From the NCBI GenBank assembly GCA_013214885.1, contig JABSRS010000028.1, forward strand, positions 1 to 17,179: DNA of 17,179 nucleotides, written 5' to 3'. Shown one piece after another: positions 1 through 5,943 of this stretch (position 1 is its first letter; each line of letters starts with the position of its first letter). The position numbers and the translations under genes are program-made. The notes beneath the pieces were generated by a model that saw nothing but the letters and a program-made list of their open reading frames with translations, was not told the DNA's origin and did no database searches. This DNA comes from Gammaproteobacteria bacterium (GTDB taxonomy: Bacteria; Pseudomonadota; Gammaproteobacteria; Enterobacterales; Psychrobiaceae).

Positions 1-181
1 GGTCGTGAAAGTTAATTGAGCCACTGGCCGCTGGTTCTAATCCTGCGATACAGCGCAGCAAGGTGGTTTTTCCAGTACCAGAGTGACCGAAAATTCCGCT
101 AATTCCTGTGGCGGGGAATTGGCATTTTAACTTGAGGCTAAAATGAGTATTGATATGACAAATATCGACTTGAAGTGACAT
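1..181 (-). CDS. modC: Molybdate ABC transporter ATP-binding protein ModC (partial, N-terminus only)
   Basis: This is the cytoplasmic ATPase that powers molybdate import together with ModB and ModA. Only the first 60 codons lie in the window; the gene runs off the left edge. The visible part has a Walker A motif, GHSGTGKTT, at about residues 31-39, followed by LLRCIAGLEPAASG, the usual continuation in ABC importer ATPases. The ATG shares its A with the TAA stop of modB (TAATG), so translation is very probably coupled. The assignment to ModC rather than another ABC ATPase rests mainly on its place behind modA and modB. Confidence 0.9.
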   Translation of the reverse strand, partial: MSLQVDICHINTHFSLKLKCQFPATGISGIFGHSGTGKTTLLRCIAGLEPAASGSINFHD

Positions 182-849
182 TATTGCTGATCCTTGCGCT
201 GTAACACGGTGTAAATGAGTAACAGCATCACTAAGGAGCTAATAAGCAGTCCCGCAGCCATATTGTGAGCCTGTTGGTATTCCATCGCCTCAACGTGTTC
301 AAATAGCGCGATCGCTAAAACTTGAGTCTCGCCAGGAATATTACCCCCGATCATCAATACGACACCGAATTCTCCGAGGGTATGCGCAAATCCCATCACG
401 GCGGCCAACATAAAGCTGCGTTTGGTCATGGGGAGTACGATATGGCGAAAACGTTGCCATTTTGACATTCCTAACGTGGTAGCCGCCTCTAATTCCTTGT
501 TGCCTAGCGTGACAAACCCAGCTTGGAGCGGTTGCACCACAAAAGGTAATGAATAGATCAGCGAACCAATTAATAAACCGCTAAAACTAAATGCTAATGT
601 GGTTCCTGTTAACGATTGCCACATGGCACCCGGTAAATAATTTGGCGAGAACGCTAATAACAAATAAAAGCCGATTACGGTTGGTGGTAACACTAAAGGC
701 AAGGCAACAAGCGCTTCAAAAAATGGCCGTAATTTCGATTTACTTTTGGCTAACCACCAAGCAATAAATGGGCTAATGACCAACAGTAAGATCGTGGTTA
801 GCGAAGCCAGCTTTAAGGTTAAAAATAACGCCATTAAATCAGTCGACAT
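181..849 (-). CDS. modB: Molybdate ABC transporter permease ModB
   Basis: This is the inner-membrane channel subunit of the molybdate importer. From the chosen ATG it has 222 residues, the usual ModB size, with about five hydrophobic segments (for example LASLTTILLLVISPFIAWWL near the N-terminus and LLISSLVMLLLIYTVL at the end). The cytoplasmic loop that contacts ModC is present as ELEAATTLGMSKWQRF, the EAA motif of ABC permeases. A start ten codons further upstream is possible, but this ATG has a GGAG Shine-Dalgarno seven bases ahead. The gene overlaps the end of modA by 11 bases and touches modC, so all three are co-transcribed and probably co-translated. Confidence 0.95.
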   Translation of the reverse strand: MSTDLMALFLTLKLASLTTILLLVISPFIAWWLAKSKSKLRPFFEALVALPLVLPPTVIGFYLLLAFSPNYLPGAMWQSLTGTTLAFSFSGLLIGSLIYSLPFVVQPLQAGFVTLGNKELEAATTLGMSKWQRFRHIVLPMTKRSFMLAAVMGFAHTLGEFGVVLMIGGNIPGETQVLAIALFEHVEAMEYQQAHNMAAGLLISSLVMLLLIYTVLQRKDQQ

Positions 850-1600
850 TATTGGTCTCCATGAGGTAGCCAGCATCAATAATTAATTGATGATTTTTGG
901 TTTTGATAAAGTCCATGAGCTGACGCGCGAGGGCAATATTTTTACTATTTTTTAAAATGACAGCTTGCTGTTTTATTCGCGGGTAACTCGTTGGTTGCAG
1001 CAATATATAGTCAGACGATATGCCAGCAGCTCGTAATTGAGCATAAGAAATCATGCCAGACTGAGCATTGCCTGATTCAACAAACTGAAAAGCTTGTGCG
1101 ACATTGTTACCGTTAATCAATGTCGATTTCACCGCTAAAGCCAAGTTGTTTTTTATAATGAAGATGTGTGCGGACTTGCCGTATGGCGCAAGTCTCGGGT
1201 TGGCGATTGCTAACTTACCTTTTTGTGAGTCAATGTATGAAATAATAGACTGTTGCGATGTCAATTGAGTTTTTGGGGTCCAAAAAGCTAACTGGCCAAT
1301 CGCATAAGTAAATCGAGAATCCGCTAGCGCGAGATTATTTTTGACTAATTTTATTGGTCGCTCACTGTCGGCCGACAAGAAAATATCAAACGGAGCTCCG
1401 TGCGATATCTGACTAAACAAGGTTCCCGAGGATGCACTAGTTATGGTGATTTTATGCTTGGTTTGTTGCTCGAATTTAGCCACTATTTTTTCAATCGTGG
1501 CTTTGAAATTGGCGGCAACAGCAAGCTTTAACTCACCCGCATAACTCGTCGCAGATAATGAGATTAAGCATAAAAATAGCAGCCCTCGAGTCATTCGCAT
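839..1600 (-). CDS. modA: Periplasmic molybdate-binding protein ModA
   Basis: This is the periplasmic receptor that captures molybdate (or tungstate) and delivers it to ModBC. It has 253 residues with a Sec signal peptide (MRMTRGLLFLCLISLSATSYA, likely cleaved before GELKLAVAANF). The mature part carries typical ModA oxyanion-site signatures: AVAANF at its start, SSGTLFSQISHGAPFDIF with the conserved Ser-Ser and Gly-Ala-Pro, and LAIANPRLAPYGKSA in the middle. The ATG at 1600 shares one base with the moaE stop (TAATG) and has AAGG nine bases upstream. A second ATG two codons later is an alternative. It is the first of the three transport genes appended to the Moco operon. Confidence 0.95.
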   Translation of the reverse strand: MRMTRGLLFLCLISLSATSYAGELKLAVAANFKATIEKIVAKFEQQTKHKITITSASSGTLFSQISHGAPFDIFLSADSERPIKLVKNNLALADSRFTYAIGQLAFWTPKTQLTSQQSIISYIDSQKGKLAIANPRLAPYGKSAHIFIIKNNLALAVKSTLINGNNVAQAFQFVESGNAQSGMISYAQLRAAGISSDYILLQPTSYPRIKQQAVILKNSKNIALARQLMDFIKTKNHQLIIDAGYLMETNNVD

Positions 1601-2067
1601 TAATGATTGCCTTGTGACCAACGATCGGCGGCCGTGGTATCATTTTCTCTGGCGTCGACCCACTGGTAACCAGTCTCGGTTTGTTCTTTCTTCCAAAAAG
1701 GTGCTTTGATTTTTAAATAATCAATTAAAAACTCACAGGCTTCAAAAGCAGCTTTGCGATGGGCACTGACCACACCGATATAAACAATTTGATCACCTGG
1801 GGCTAATTCACCGACGCGATGAATAATAATCGGCTCACCAATCGGCCAGCGAGCTTTCGTTTGCTCAACAATAGCTTCGAGCGATTTTTCGGTCATGCCA
1901 GGGTAATGTTCTAAAGTCATTGCCCCTATTTGCTGTTGTTGATTAAAATCGCGGACCTTGCCAACGAAAGTAACCACCGCACCATAACCGTTGGGGTTGA
2001 GTTGGTTATTACTCATTTGTTGATAGAGTTTGGCGATATCAAAATCGGCCGTTTGAACACTAATCAC
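1600..2067 (-). CDS. moaE: Molybdopterin synthase catalytic subunit MoaE
   Basis: This is the large subunit of molybdopterin synthase, which with thiocarboxylated MoaD adds two sulfurs to cyclic pyranopterin monophosphate. It has 155 residues, normal for the family. Family motifs are visible: FVGKVRDFN near residue 35, LEHYPGMTEK near 53, HRVGELAPGD near 83, SAHRKAAFEAC near 101, and YLKIKAPFWKKE near 117, which carries the active-site lysines. The start is GTG. It has an AGGA Shine-Dalgarno overlapping the end of moaD, and only nine bases separate the two genes, as expected for subunits made in equal amounts. Confidence 0.96.
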   Translation of the reverse strand: MISVQTADFDIAKLYQQMSNNQLNPNGYGAVVTFVGKVRDFNQQQQIGAMTLEHYPGMTEKSLEAIVEQTKARWPIGEPIIIHRVGELAPGDQIVYIGVVSAHRKAAFEACEFLIDYLKIKAPFWKKEQTETGYQWVDARENDTTAADRWSQGNH

Positions 2068-2076
2068 AATAGATCC

Positions 2077-2328
2077 TTATCCGCCAGTTACTGGTGGAAA
2101 AAAGGCCACTTCGTCACCGTCTTTTATCACAGTATCCCATGGGCTCATTTCTTGGTTTACGGCTACCAGTAGCTTGTCTTGTTGTAAGGCAAGATCCCAC
2201 TTGTCTCCTTTCGAAGCAAGCTGACTACGGATAGTTTCTAATGCTGATAATGACGAATTGAACTCAAGCTCAATGTTGTCGCAAGCAACCAGCTCTCTGG
2301 TCTGGGCAAAAAATACAATCGTTAACAT
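2077..2328 (-). CDS. moaD: Molybdopterin synthase sulfur carrier subunit MoaD
   Basis: This is a small ubiquitin-fold sulfur carrier, activated at its C-terminal glycine as a thiocarboxylate and then used by MoaE. It has 83 residues and ends in the obligatory Gly-Gly (FFPPVTGG), with the usual VNQE and GDEVAFFPPV strands before it. The ATG follows the moaC stop with no gap (TAAATG). GAGG, within the last moaC codons, serves as its ribosome-binding site, so it is coupled to moaC. No separate MoaD-activating gene (moeB) is present in the window. Confidence 0.95.
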   Translation of the reverse strand: MLTIVFFAQTRELVACDNIELEFNSSLSALETIRSQLASKGDKWDLALQQDKLLVAVNQEMSPWDTVIKDGDEVAFFPPVTGG

Positions 2329-2808
2329 TTAGTCCTCACAACTCCAGTCACCTGACTTTCCGCCAGTTTTGGTTAATAATTTAACCTGTTCGATCACCAT
2401 ATCTTTTTGGATCGCTTTACACATGTCATAAATGGTAAGTGCTGCCGCGGTTGCTGCGGTTAATGCTTCCATTTCAACCCCCGTTTTGCCAGATAACTTA
2501 CAACGGGTTAATACTTTGACCTGATTTAGTTCAGGTTGTGCAATCAGATCTACTTCAACTTTGGTCAGCATCAATGGGTGGCACAGCGGAATAATGTCAG
2601 ATGTTTTCTTGGCTGCCATAATGCCCGCAAGGCGAGCTGTGGCAAAGACATCACCTTTATGATGCTTGCCATCGACAATCATGGCTAGCGTCTGCGCTGA
2701 CATTTTGATCACGGCTTGGGCGCGAGCCTCACGTTCGGTAATCAGTTTATCAGTGACATCGACCATGTGGGCTTCGCCATTGGCGTTTAAATGAGTAAGA
2801 GTCGACAT
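2329..2808 (-). CDS. moaC: Cyclic pyranopterin monophosphate synthase MoaC
   Basis: It acts after MoaA, converting the 3',8-cyclo-GTP intermediate to cyclic pyranopterin monophosphate in the cytoplasm. It has 159 residues, close to the E. coli enzyme. Conserved stretches include MVDVTDK near residue 15, IPLCHPL near 70, [25 protein letters not shown] near 110-130 with the catalytic Asp and Lys, and [12 protein letters not shown] near the end. The ORF is open for ten more codons upstream, but this ATG has AGG nine bases ahead, begins with the expected MSTLTHL, and lies four bases after the preceding stop. Confidence 0.96.
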   Translation of the reverse strand: MSTLTHLNANGEAHMVDVTDKLITEREARAQAVIKMSAQTLAMIVDGKHHKGDVFATARLAGIMAAKKTSDIIPLCHPLMLTKVEVDLIAQPELNQVKVLTRCKLSGKTGVEMEALTAATAAALTIYDMCKAIQKDMVIEQVKLLTKTGGKSGDWSCED

Positions 2809-2812
2809 TGAG

Positions 2813-3958
2813 TTATACCTGTTTAACGTGAGCAGCAAAATTACATGGCTTATGACGGATGTCTAGCTGTTCTAGCAAAATACCTCCCCAGCCCGTACGA
2901 CAAGCTCCTGTTGAGCCTGGTAAACTGAAAATAGAGGTGCCATTAGCAAAACCACCAAAGGCACGAGACTGGACGGTAGATGTCCCTATTTCGGTGTATG
3001 AAATATGGCGGAATAACTCACCAAAACCTTCAATTTCGCGATCAAATAATACTTTGATCGCTTCTGGGGTACGGTCGCGCGAGGTAAACCCCGTGCCGCC
3101 AGTAGTAATAATCACCTGAACTTCATCACTGGCAACCCACTGTGAAATAACCGCTCGGATTTTGTAAACATCGTCGATCACTATTTGCTTGTCGCTTAAG
3201 GTATGACCCGCAGCAATCAGTGAGTCTGCTAGGTATTTTCCCGAGGTATCTGTTGATTCGTTGCGGGTGTCTGAGACTGTTAATACGGCGATATTTAGTG
3301 GTTTAAATTCTTTGGTGGCTAAATGGCCCATAGTTACCTCGTTACTTGTCTTTAGTTGAGAATGTGGTTGAATGTGCTGTTGATTGGCTAAATGTTGCTG
3401 CCATTGTTGTGGCGTATTTACATTAATAAACTGTTGCGCTTGCATGTCGTTAGCGGTTAACGCTTCAAGTGCAATATTGTGCACTAGCCGATAGATCGAT
3501 TTTGATTTTTTGCTGTTACCAGCGAGCTGTTGCTCAATCGCTTCGATATGCTGTCGGCTGATTTTTATCACCATTGGAAACAAGCTATCGTTAAAATAAC
3601 GACCGTTTGAATTGGGCGGTAAATCGTTTAATAAGGGCTTTAACTGCTGGGATGACAAATTAGGCATATCAACCGCAACAATCGTTAGCCATTGATGATC
3701 TGAATCGATTAACTGGCGCATCACACTTAAAATTCCACCAACAGGACCTAAATCTGACTGGATGTCTGAAATAGCATTAGGTTGTTGTCTGTTACCTTGA
3801 TGATCGCCGCTAATAAACACTTGTCGGCAACCTGTTTCGGTTAAAATTCTGACATTTCTATCGAGTAAAGTTTCATTATCGACCGCTAACAAAGCTTTGT
3901 CTTGGCCCATTCTACTTGAGCGGCCACCCGCCAGAACCAAGCCAGTAAAATTATTCAT
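2813..3958 (-). CDS. MobA-MoaB fusion: Moco guanylyltransferase joined to molybdopterin adenylyltransferase-type domain
   Basis: One 381-residue reading frame carries two enzymes that are usually separate. Residues 1 to about 193 are MobA, which attaches GMP to Mo-molybdopterin. It shows the nucleotide-binding loop [16 protein letters not shown] at 9-24, DLGPVGGI near 69 and the metal-binding VDMPN near 96. A low-complexity, Gln/His-rich linker (about 186-208) follows. From Met210 to the end it is MoaB, with [59 protein letters not shown] and HKPCNF. MoaB relatives bind molybdopterin and may adenylylate it before metal insertion; some bacterial MoaB proteins are of uncertain activity. The ATG overlaps napF by eight bases and has GAGG five bases ahead. 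A strong internal ribosome-binding site precedes Met210, so a free MoaB may also be made. Confidence 0.93.
   Translation of the reverse strand: MNNFTGLVLAGGRSSRMGQDKALLAVDNETLLDRNVRILTETGCRQVFISGDHQGNRQQPNAISDIQSDLGPVGGILSVMRQLIDSDHQWLTIVAVDMPNLSSQQLKPLLNDLPPNSNGRYFNDSLFPMVIKISRQHIEAIEQQLAGNSKKSKSIYRLVHNIALEALTANDMQAQQFINVNTPQQWQQHLANQQHIQPHSQLKTSNEVTMGHLATKEFKPLNIAVLTVSDTRNESTDTSGKYLADSLIAAGHTLSDKQIVIDDVYKIRAVISQWVASDEVQVIITTGGTGFTSRDRTPEAIKVLFDREIEGFGELFRHISYTEIGTSTVQSRAFGGFANGTSIFSLPGSTGACRTGWGGILLEQLDIRHKPCNFAAHVKQV
3329..3340 (-). promoter_or_regulatory. Internal Shine-Dalgarno and ATG for the MoaB half of the fusion
   Basis: Within the mobA-moaB frame, the bases GAGGTAACTATG place a good Shine-Dalgarno (GAGG) five bases before an in-frame ATG (Met210). 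Translation from here would give a 172-residue stand-alone MoaB beginning MGHLATKEF, which is where E. coli MoaB starts (MSQVSTEF). This may be the relic of a separate moaB start before the fusion, or a start still in use. The sequence cannot say which. Confidence 0.6.
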
Positions 3959-4481
3959 GGCTACCCTCGTTAATCAGGATTATTTTTATCGAGTTACTCG
4001 GACATGATTTAACGCAGCCACCACAACCATTACAATCAAATAAATCGATCTTGGGTTGAGGTGCGCCACCAATACGAGGTGGAAAAGCAATGGCATAGGG
4101 TTCGCAATTATCTTGGCAAGTTTGGCAGTGAACATTATTTTTGGCTAAACAGCTATCGTCTATTACAGCTTTGTATAACCAAGCCTTGGTCTCGGAGGGA
4201 TCACTAAATAAGGGTTCGTTACAGCTATCGAGACATTCTTGGCAGAAGGTACATTCACCAAGATTAAAGTTGAGCTCGGGAAAGCCGCCATTACCTTTAA
4301 CAATAATATTTTCGGGACATGCACTGACACACTCATTGCAGCGGGTGCAATGGTCAATGAAATGCTGTTCGCCAATACTCCACGGCAATCGAATGGCGTC
4401 ACTAGTGTTTGTTCTAGCAAATCCAAATTTACCGCGTAATAAATTACGGCGTGATAATGATACTTCTGGTGATTTAGCCAA
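3951..4481 (-). CDS. napF: Ferredoxin-type protein NapF
   Basis: A cytoplasmic iron-sulfur protein that in E. coli interacts with the NapA precursor and is thought to help its maturation. It has 176 residues, with an N-terminal SRRNLLRG stretch and the RLPWS segment typical of NapF. Four cysteine clusters follow: C45/48/51/55 (CTRCNECVSAC), C77/80/83/87 (CTFCQECLDSC), C119/122/126 with C111 ahead of it, and C150/153/156/160 (CNGCGGCVKSC). No napA, napB, napC or napD is in the window, so napF here is detached from the reductase genes and sits in the Moco operon. The only conventional start in the open frame is TTG at 4481. It lacks a properly spaced Shine-Dalgarno and lies in an inverted repeat, so the start is uncertain. 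It overlaps mobA by eight bases. Confidence 0.9.
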   Translation of the reverse strand: MAKSPEVSLSRRNLLRGKFGFARTNTSDAIRLPWSIGEQHFIDHCTRCNECVSACPENIIVKGNGGFPELNFNLGECTFCQECLDSCNEPLFSDPSETKAWLYKAVIDDSCLAKNNVHCQTCQDNCEPYAIAFPPRIGGAPQPKIDLFDCNGCGGCVKSCPSNSIKIILINEGSHE

Positions 4482-4519
4482 CTCTTTTTTCGCTATGTCT
4501 AAACAGCCAACAAGAGTTG
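4479..4519 (-). other. Inverted repeat covering the napF start codon
   Basis: In the mRNA, CAACTCTT (4519-4512) can pair perfectly with AAGAGTTG (4486-4479), a stretch that contains the TTG start of napF. The loop is about 25 bases. The stem would hide the start codon unless a ribosome ending translation of the small upstream ORF (stop at 4530-4528) disturbs it. This suggests translational coupling; it is an inference from base pairing only. Confidence 0.45.
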
Positions 4520-4527
4520 AAAAATTA

Positions 4528-4638
4528 CTAGCTAGTCAGTAGAGGAATAGCTGCAACAATGATGGTAACAACGGGCGCGATAAACGCAACCAATGGCACC
4601 AAGTTTAACTCTTGTTTTACTGCTTTGTTGTTATTCAT
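4528..4638 (-). CDS. 36-residue single-span membrane peptide upstream of napF (NapE/TorE-like by position)
   Basis: A very short gene with strong start signals: AGGAG eight bases before ATG. The product has a polar N-terminus (MNNNKAVKQELN) and one hydrophobic segment (LVPLVAFIAPVVTIIVAAIP), ending LLTS before tandem stops. It is probably a one-span inner-membrane peptide. In several bacteria napE, a small one-span protein of about 50-60 residues, directly precedes napF; TorE is a related type. The position fits, and the Phe/Ala-Pro hydrophobic pattern is loosely similar. The C-terminal part of NapE with its Gly-Tyr-Gly-Phe motif is missing. It could be a shortened NapE or a leader peptide controlling napF. 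It heads the operon behind the FNR-type palindrome. Confidence 0.6.
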   Translation of the reverse strand: MNNNKAVKQELNLVPLVAFIAPVVTIIVAAIPLLTS

Positions 4639-4652
4639 GTTAGATACTCCTA

Positions 4653-4721
4653 CTACATTTAATTGTAATGTAGATTTTGCAGTAATCTAACTTTTTTACA
4701 TTGACTTGAATCAAGTCAATG
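4653..4721 (-). promoter_or_regulatory. FNR-type palindrome and promoter of the napF-moa-mod operon
   Basis: Positions 4699-4721 form a perfect palindrome (11-base arms, one central base). Inside it, 4701-4714 reads TTGACTTGAATCAA, nine of ten matches to the FNR half-sites TTGAT-N4-ATCAA. On the minus strand CAAAAT (4679-4674) is centred about 31 bases downstream of the box centre, the spacing of a class II FNR-activated promoter. It predicts a start near 4667. The transcript would begin near a small hairpin (CTACATT/AATGTAG, 4653-4673), with the AGGAG of the small ORF just behind it. Anaerobic induction is inferred. Confidence 0.6.
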
Positions 4722-4734
4722 CCCGAGAACTCGT

Positions 4735-5712
4735 TTACCCGCCTATTGATGCGAGATGCGGAGTTTGTCCTGTGTTGCCCTGTTGTAAATAATGACTGAC
4801 TTCTTTCGTCGCGACACTTTGATGTAATAGTGATATTAGCTGCTGCTGTTGGCTGTCTTGTTGTAAGTGCTCTCGAATGTCGGTGCCATAATCGCCAAAT
4901 AAACACAGGTGCATTTTTCCTAATGAGCTAACCCGCAATCGGTTACAGGTGACACAAAAGTCTTTAGAGTAAGGCATGATTAAGCCTATTTTACCCAGGT
5001 ATTCAGGGTGACTATAAACCAATGCAGGGCCATCATCTTTGGCTTTATCATTAAGGACCCAGCCCGATGATTCGAGATTGTTTTTAATGGTATTGCCAGA
5101 CGAGTGATGTTTTTCAAAAAAGCTGTTGGTTTCACCACATTCCATTAATTCAATAAAACGCATTTCAATGGGACGTTGTTTTACAAATTCCAAAAATAGT
5201 GACAGTTCATGATCATTGAAGTTTTTAATCAGCACCGAATTGATTTTTATTTTGTCAAAACCGACTTCAAGCGCTTTGTCGATCCCGCGCATCACATCGT
5301 CAAAGCGGTTAACCCCGGTGATCTTATTAAACGAATGAGGATTTAAACTATCGACACTGATATTTATTTGATTGAGACCGGCATCTTTCCATTCTTGGGC
5401 TTTTTTCGCCAGATTATAGCCATTAGTGGTCATGGCTATTTTCTTGATCCCATCAATCGCACTTATGGTTTGGATGATTTGAGTTAGGTCTTTTCGAAGT
5501 GCGGGCTCGCCACCGGTGATCCTGATTTTTTCAGTACCAACTTGCGCAAAGGCTGTAACGGTACGACGAATTTCATCGAGCGACAGAAAACAATTTTTTT
5601 TATCGTGTTGATAGCCGTTGGGCAGGCAATACTCACACTTAAAATTGCAAACATCGGTTATGGAAAGCCGCAAATAGTAAAATTTGCGACCAAAAGAGTC
5701 ACTTAGCTGCAT
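4735..5712 (-). CDS. moaA: GTP 3',8-cyclase MoaA
   Basis: A radical S-adenosylmethionine enzyme that performs the first Moco step, cyclising GTP. It has 325 residues against 329 in E. coli. It carries the N-terminal cluster CNFKCEYC (C22/26/29), the TGGEPALRKDL SAM-binding region near 68, the second cluster CVTCNRLRVSSLGKMHLCLF near the C-terminus, and the conserved terminal Gly-Gly. The frame stays open 23 codons further upstream, to 5781. I chose the ATG at 5712 because the protein then begins MQLSDSFGRKFYYLRLS like E. coli MoaA and has AAGG about eight bases ahead. The upstream extension also runs through a structured leader. moaA is separated from the downstream operon by an FNR-type promoter, so it may form its own unit or be partly read through. 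Confidence 0.97.
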   Translation of the reverse strand: MQLSDSFGRKFYYLRLSITDVCNFKCEYCLPNGYQHDKKNCFLSLDEIRRTVTAFAQVGTEKIRITGGEPALRKDLTQIIQTISAIDGIKKIAMTTNGYNLAKKAQEWKDAGLNQINISVDSLNPHSFNKITGVNRFDDVMRGIDKALEVGFDKIKINSVLIKNFNDHELSLFLEFVKQRPIEMRFIELMECGETNSFFEKHHSSGNTIKNNLESSGWVLNDKAKDDGPALVYSHPEYLGKIGLIMPYSKDFCVTCNRLRVSSLGKMHLCLFGDYGTDIREHLQQDSQQQQLISLLHQSVATKEVSHYLQQGNTGQTPHLASIGG

Positions 5713-5760
5713 ACTGAATACCTTTCCAAATACGGGAGACAGATATATTTCTATTAACTG

Positions 5761-5853
5761 CCCTGGCGACTCGCTGGTCACGGCGCAAGTGCCCTATTTC
5801 CGCAGTGGAAACTTAGGCGAAGTGCGCTTCGGCTTAAACCAAAATTAGTTGGT
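5761..5853 (-). ncRNA. Structured moaA leader, candidate molybdenum cofactor riboswitch
   Basis: The moaA mRNA has a long leader that can fold well. A three-part stem pairs TGCGC (5823-5827, plus-strand letters) with GCGCA (5783-5787), then TAGGC (5814-5818) with GCCCTA (5791-5796, one bulge), then GGAAA (5807-5811) with TTTCC (5797-5801) around a five-base loop. A second hairpin (5838-5842 with 5849-5853) lies upstream. Towards moaA comes a GC-rich, self-complementary stretch (about 5763-5777). Moco RNA motifs are known upstream of moaA in gammaproteobacteria, including E. coli. Place and fold agree, but I could not run a covariance model, so the class is tentative. Confidence 0.5.
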
Positions 5854-5880
5854 CATTTATATGCTGGTATCATGCCATAC

Positions 5881-5910
5881 AATTAAAAAAGATTAAAAAA
5901 GATTAAAAAA
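5881..5910. repeat. Three tandem 10-base A-tract repeats
   Basis: The unit (A/G)ATTAAAAAA occurs three times head to tail with an exact ten-base period. A-tracts in phase with the helical turn bend DNA. The repeats lie between the FNR-type box (5916-5929) and the moaA leader, exactly where the core promoter should be, and each unit gives a TTTAAT on the minus strand that could act as a -10 element. Confidence 0.85.
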
Positions 5911-5915
5911 CAAAC

Positions 5916-5929
5916 TTGATCTAAGTCAA
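5916..5929 (-). promoter_or_regulatory. FNR-type box upstream of moaA
   Basis: TTGATCTAAGTCAA matches nine of ten FNR half-site positions (TTGAT-N4-ATCAA). It lies 15 bases beyond the stop of the DUF885 gene and about 200 bases before the moaA start, leaving room for a long leader. A CRP-family site of another specificity is possible. Which repeat supplies the -10 element is unclear. Confidence 0.5.
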
Positions 5930-5943
5930 TTTTGGTTTGTATA

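Noticed and set aside
4141-4542. A 133-codon plus-strand frame across napF
   Set aside because: It is antisense to an unmistakable NapF with four cysteine clusters; its product has no recognisable features.
5713-5781. A longer MoaA starting at 5781
   Set aside because: The extra 23 residues have no counterpart in E. coli MoaA and overlap the structured leader; the ATG at 5712 has a good ribosome-binding site.
5881-5910. The short tandem repeats as a CRISPR or mobile-element trace
   Set aside because: The units are ten bases with no spacers and no cas or transposase genes nearby; a promoter A-tract array explains them better.
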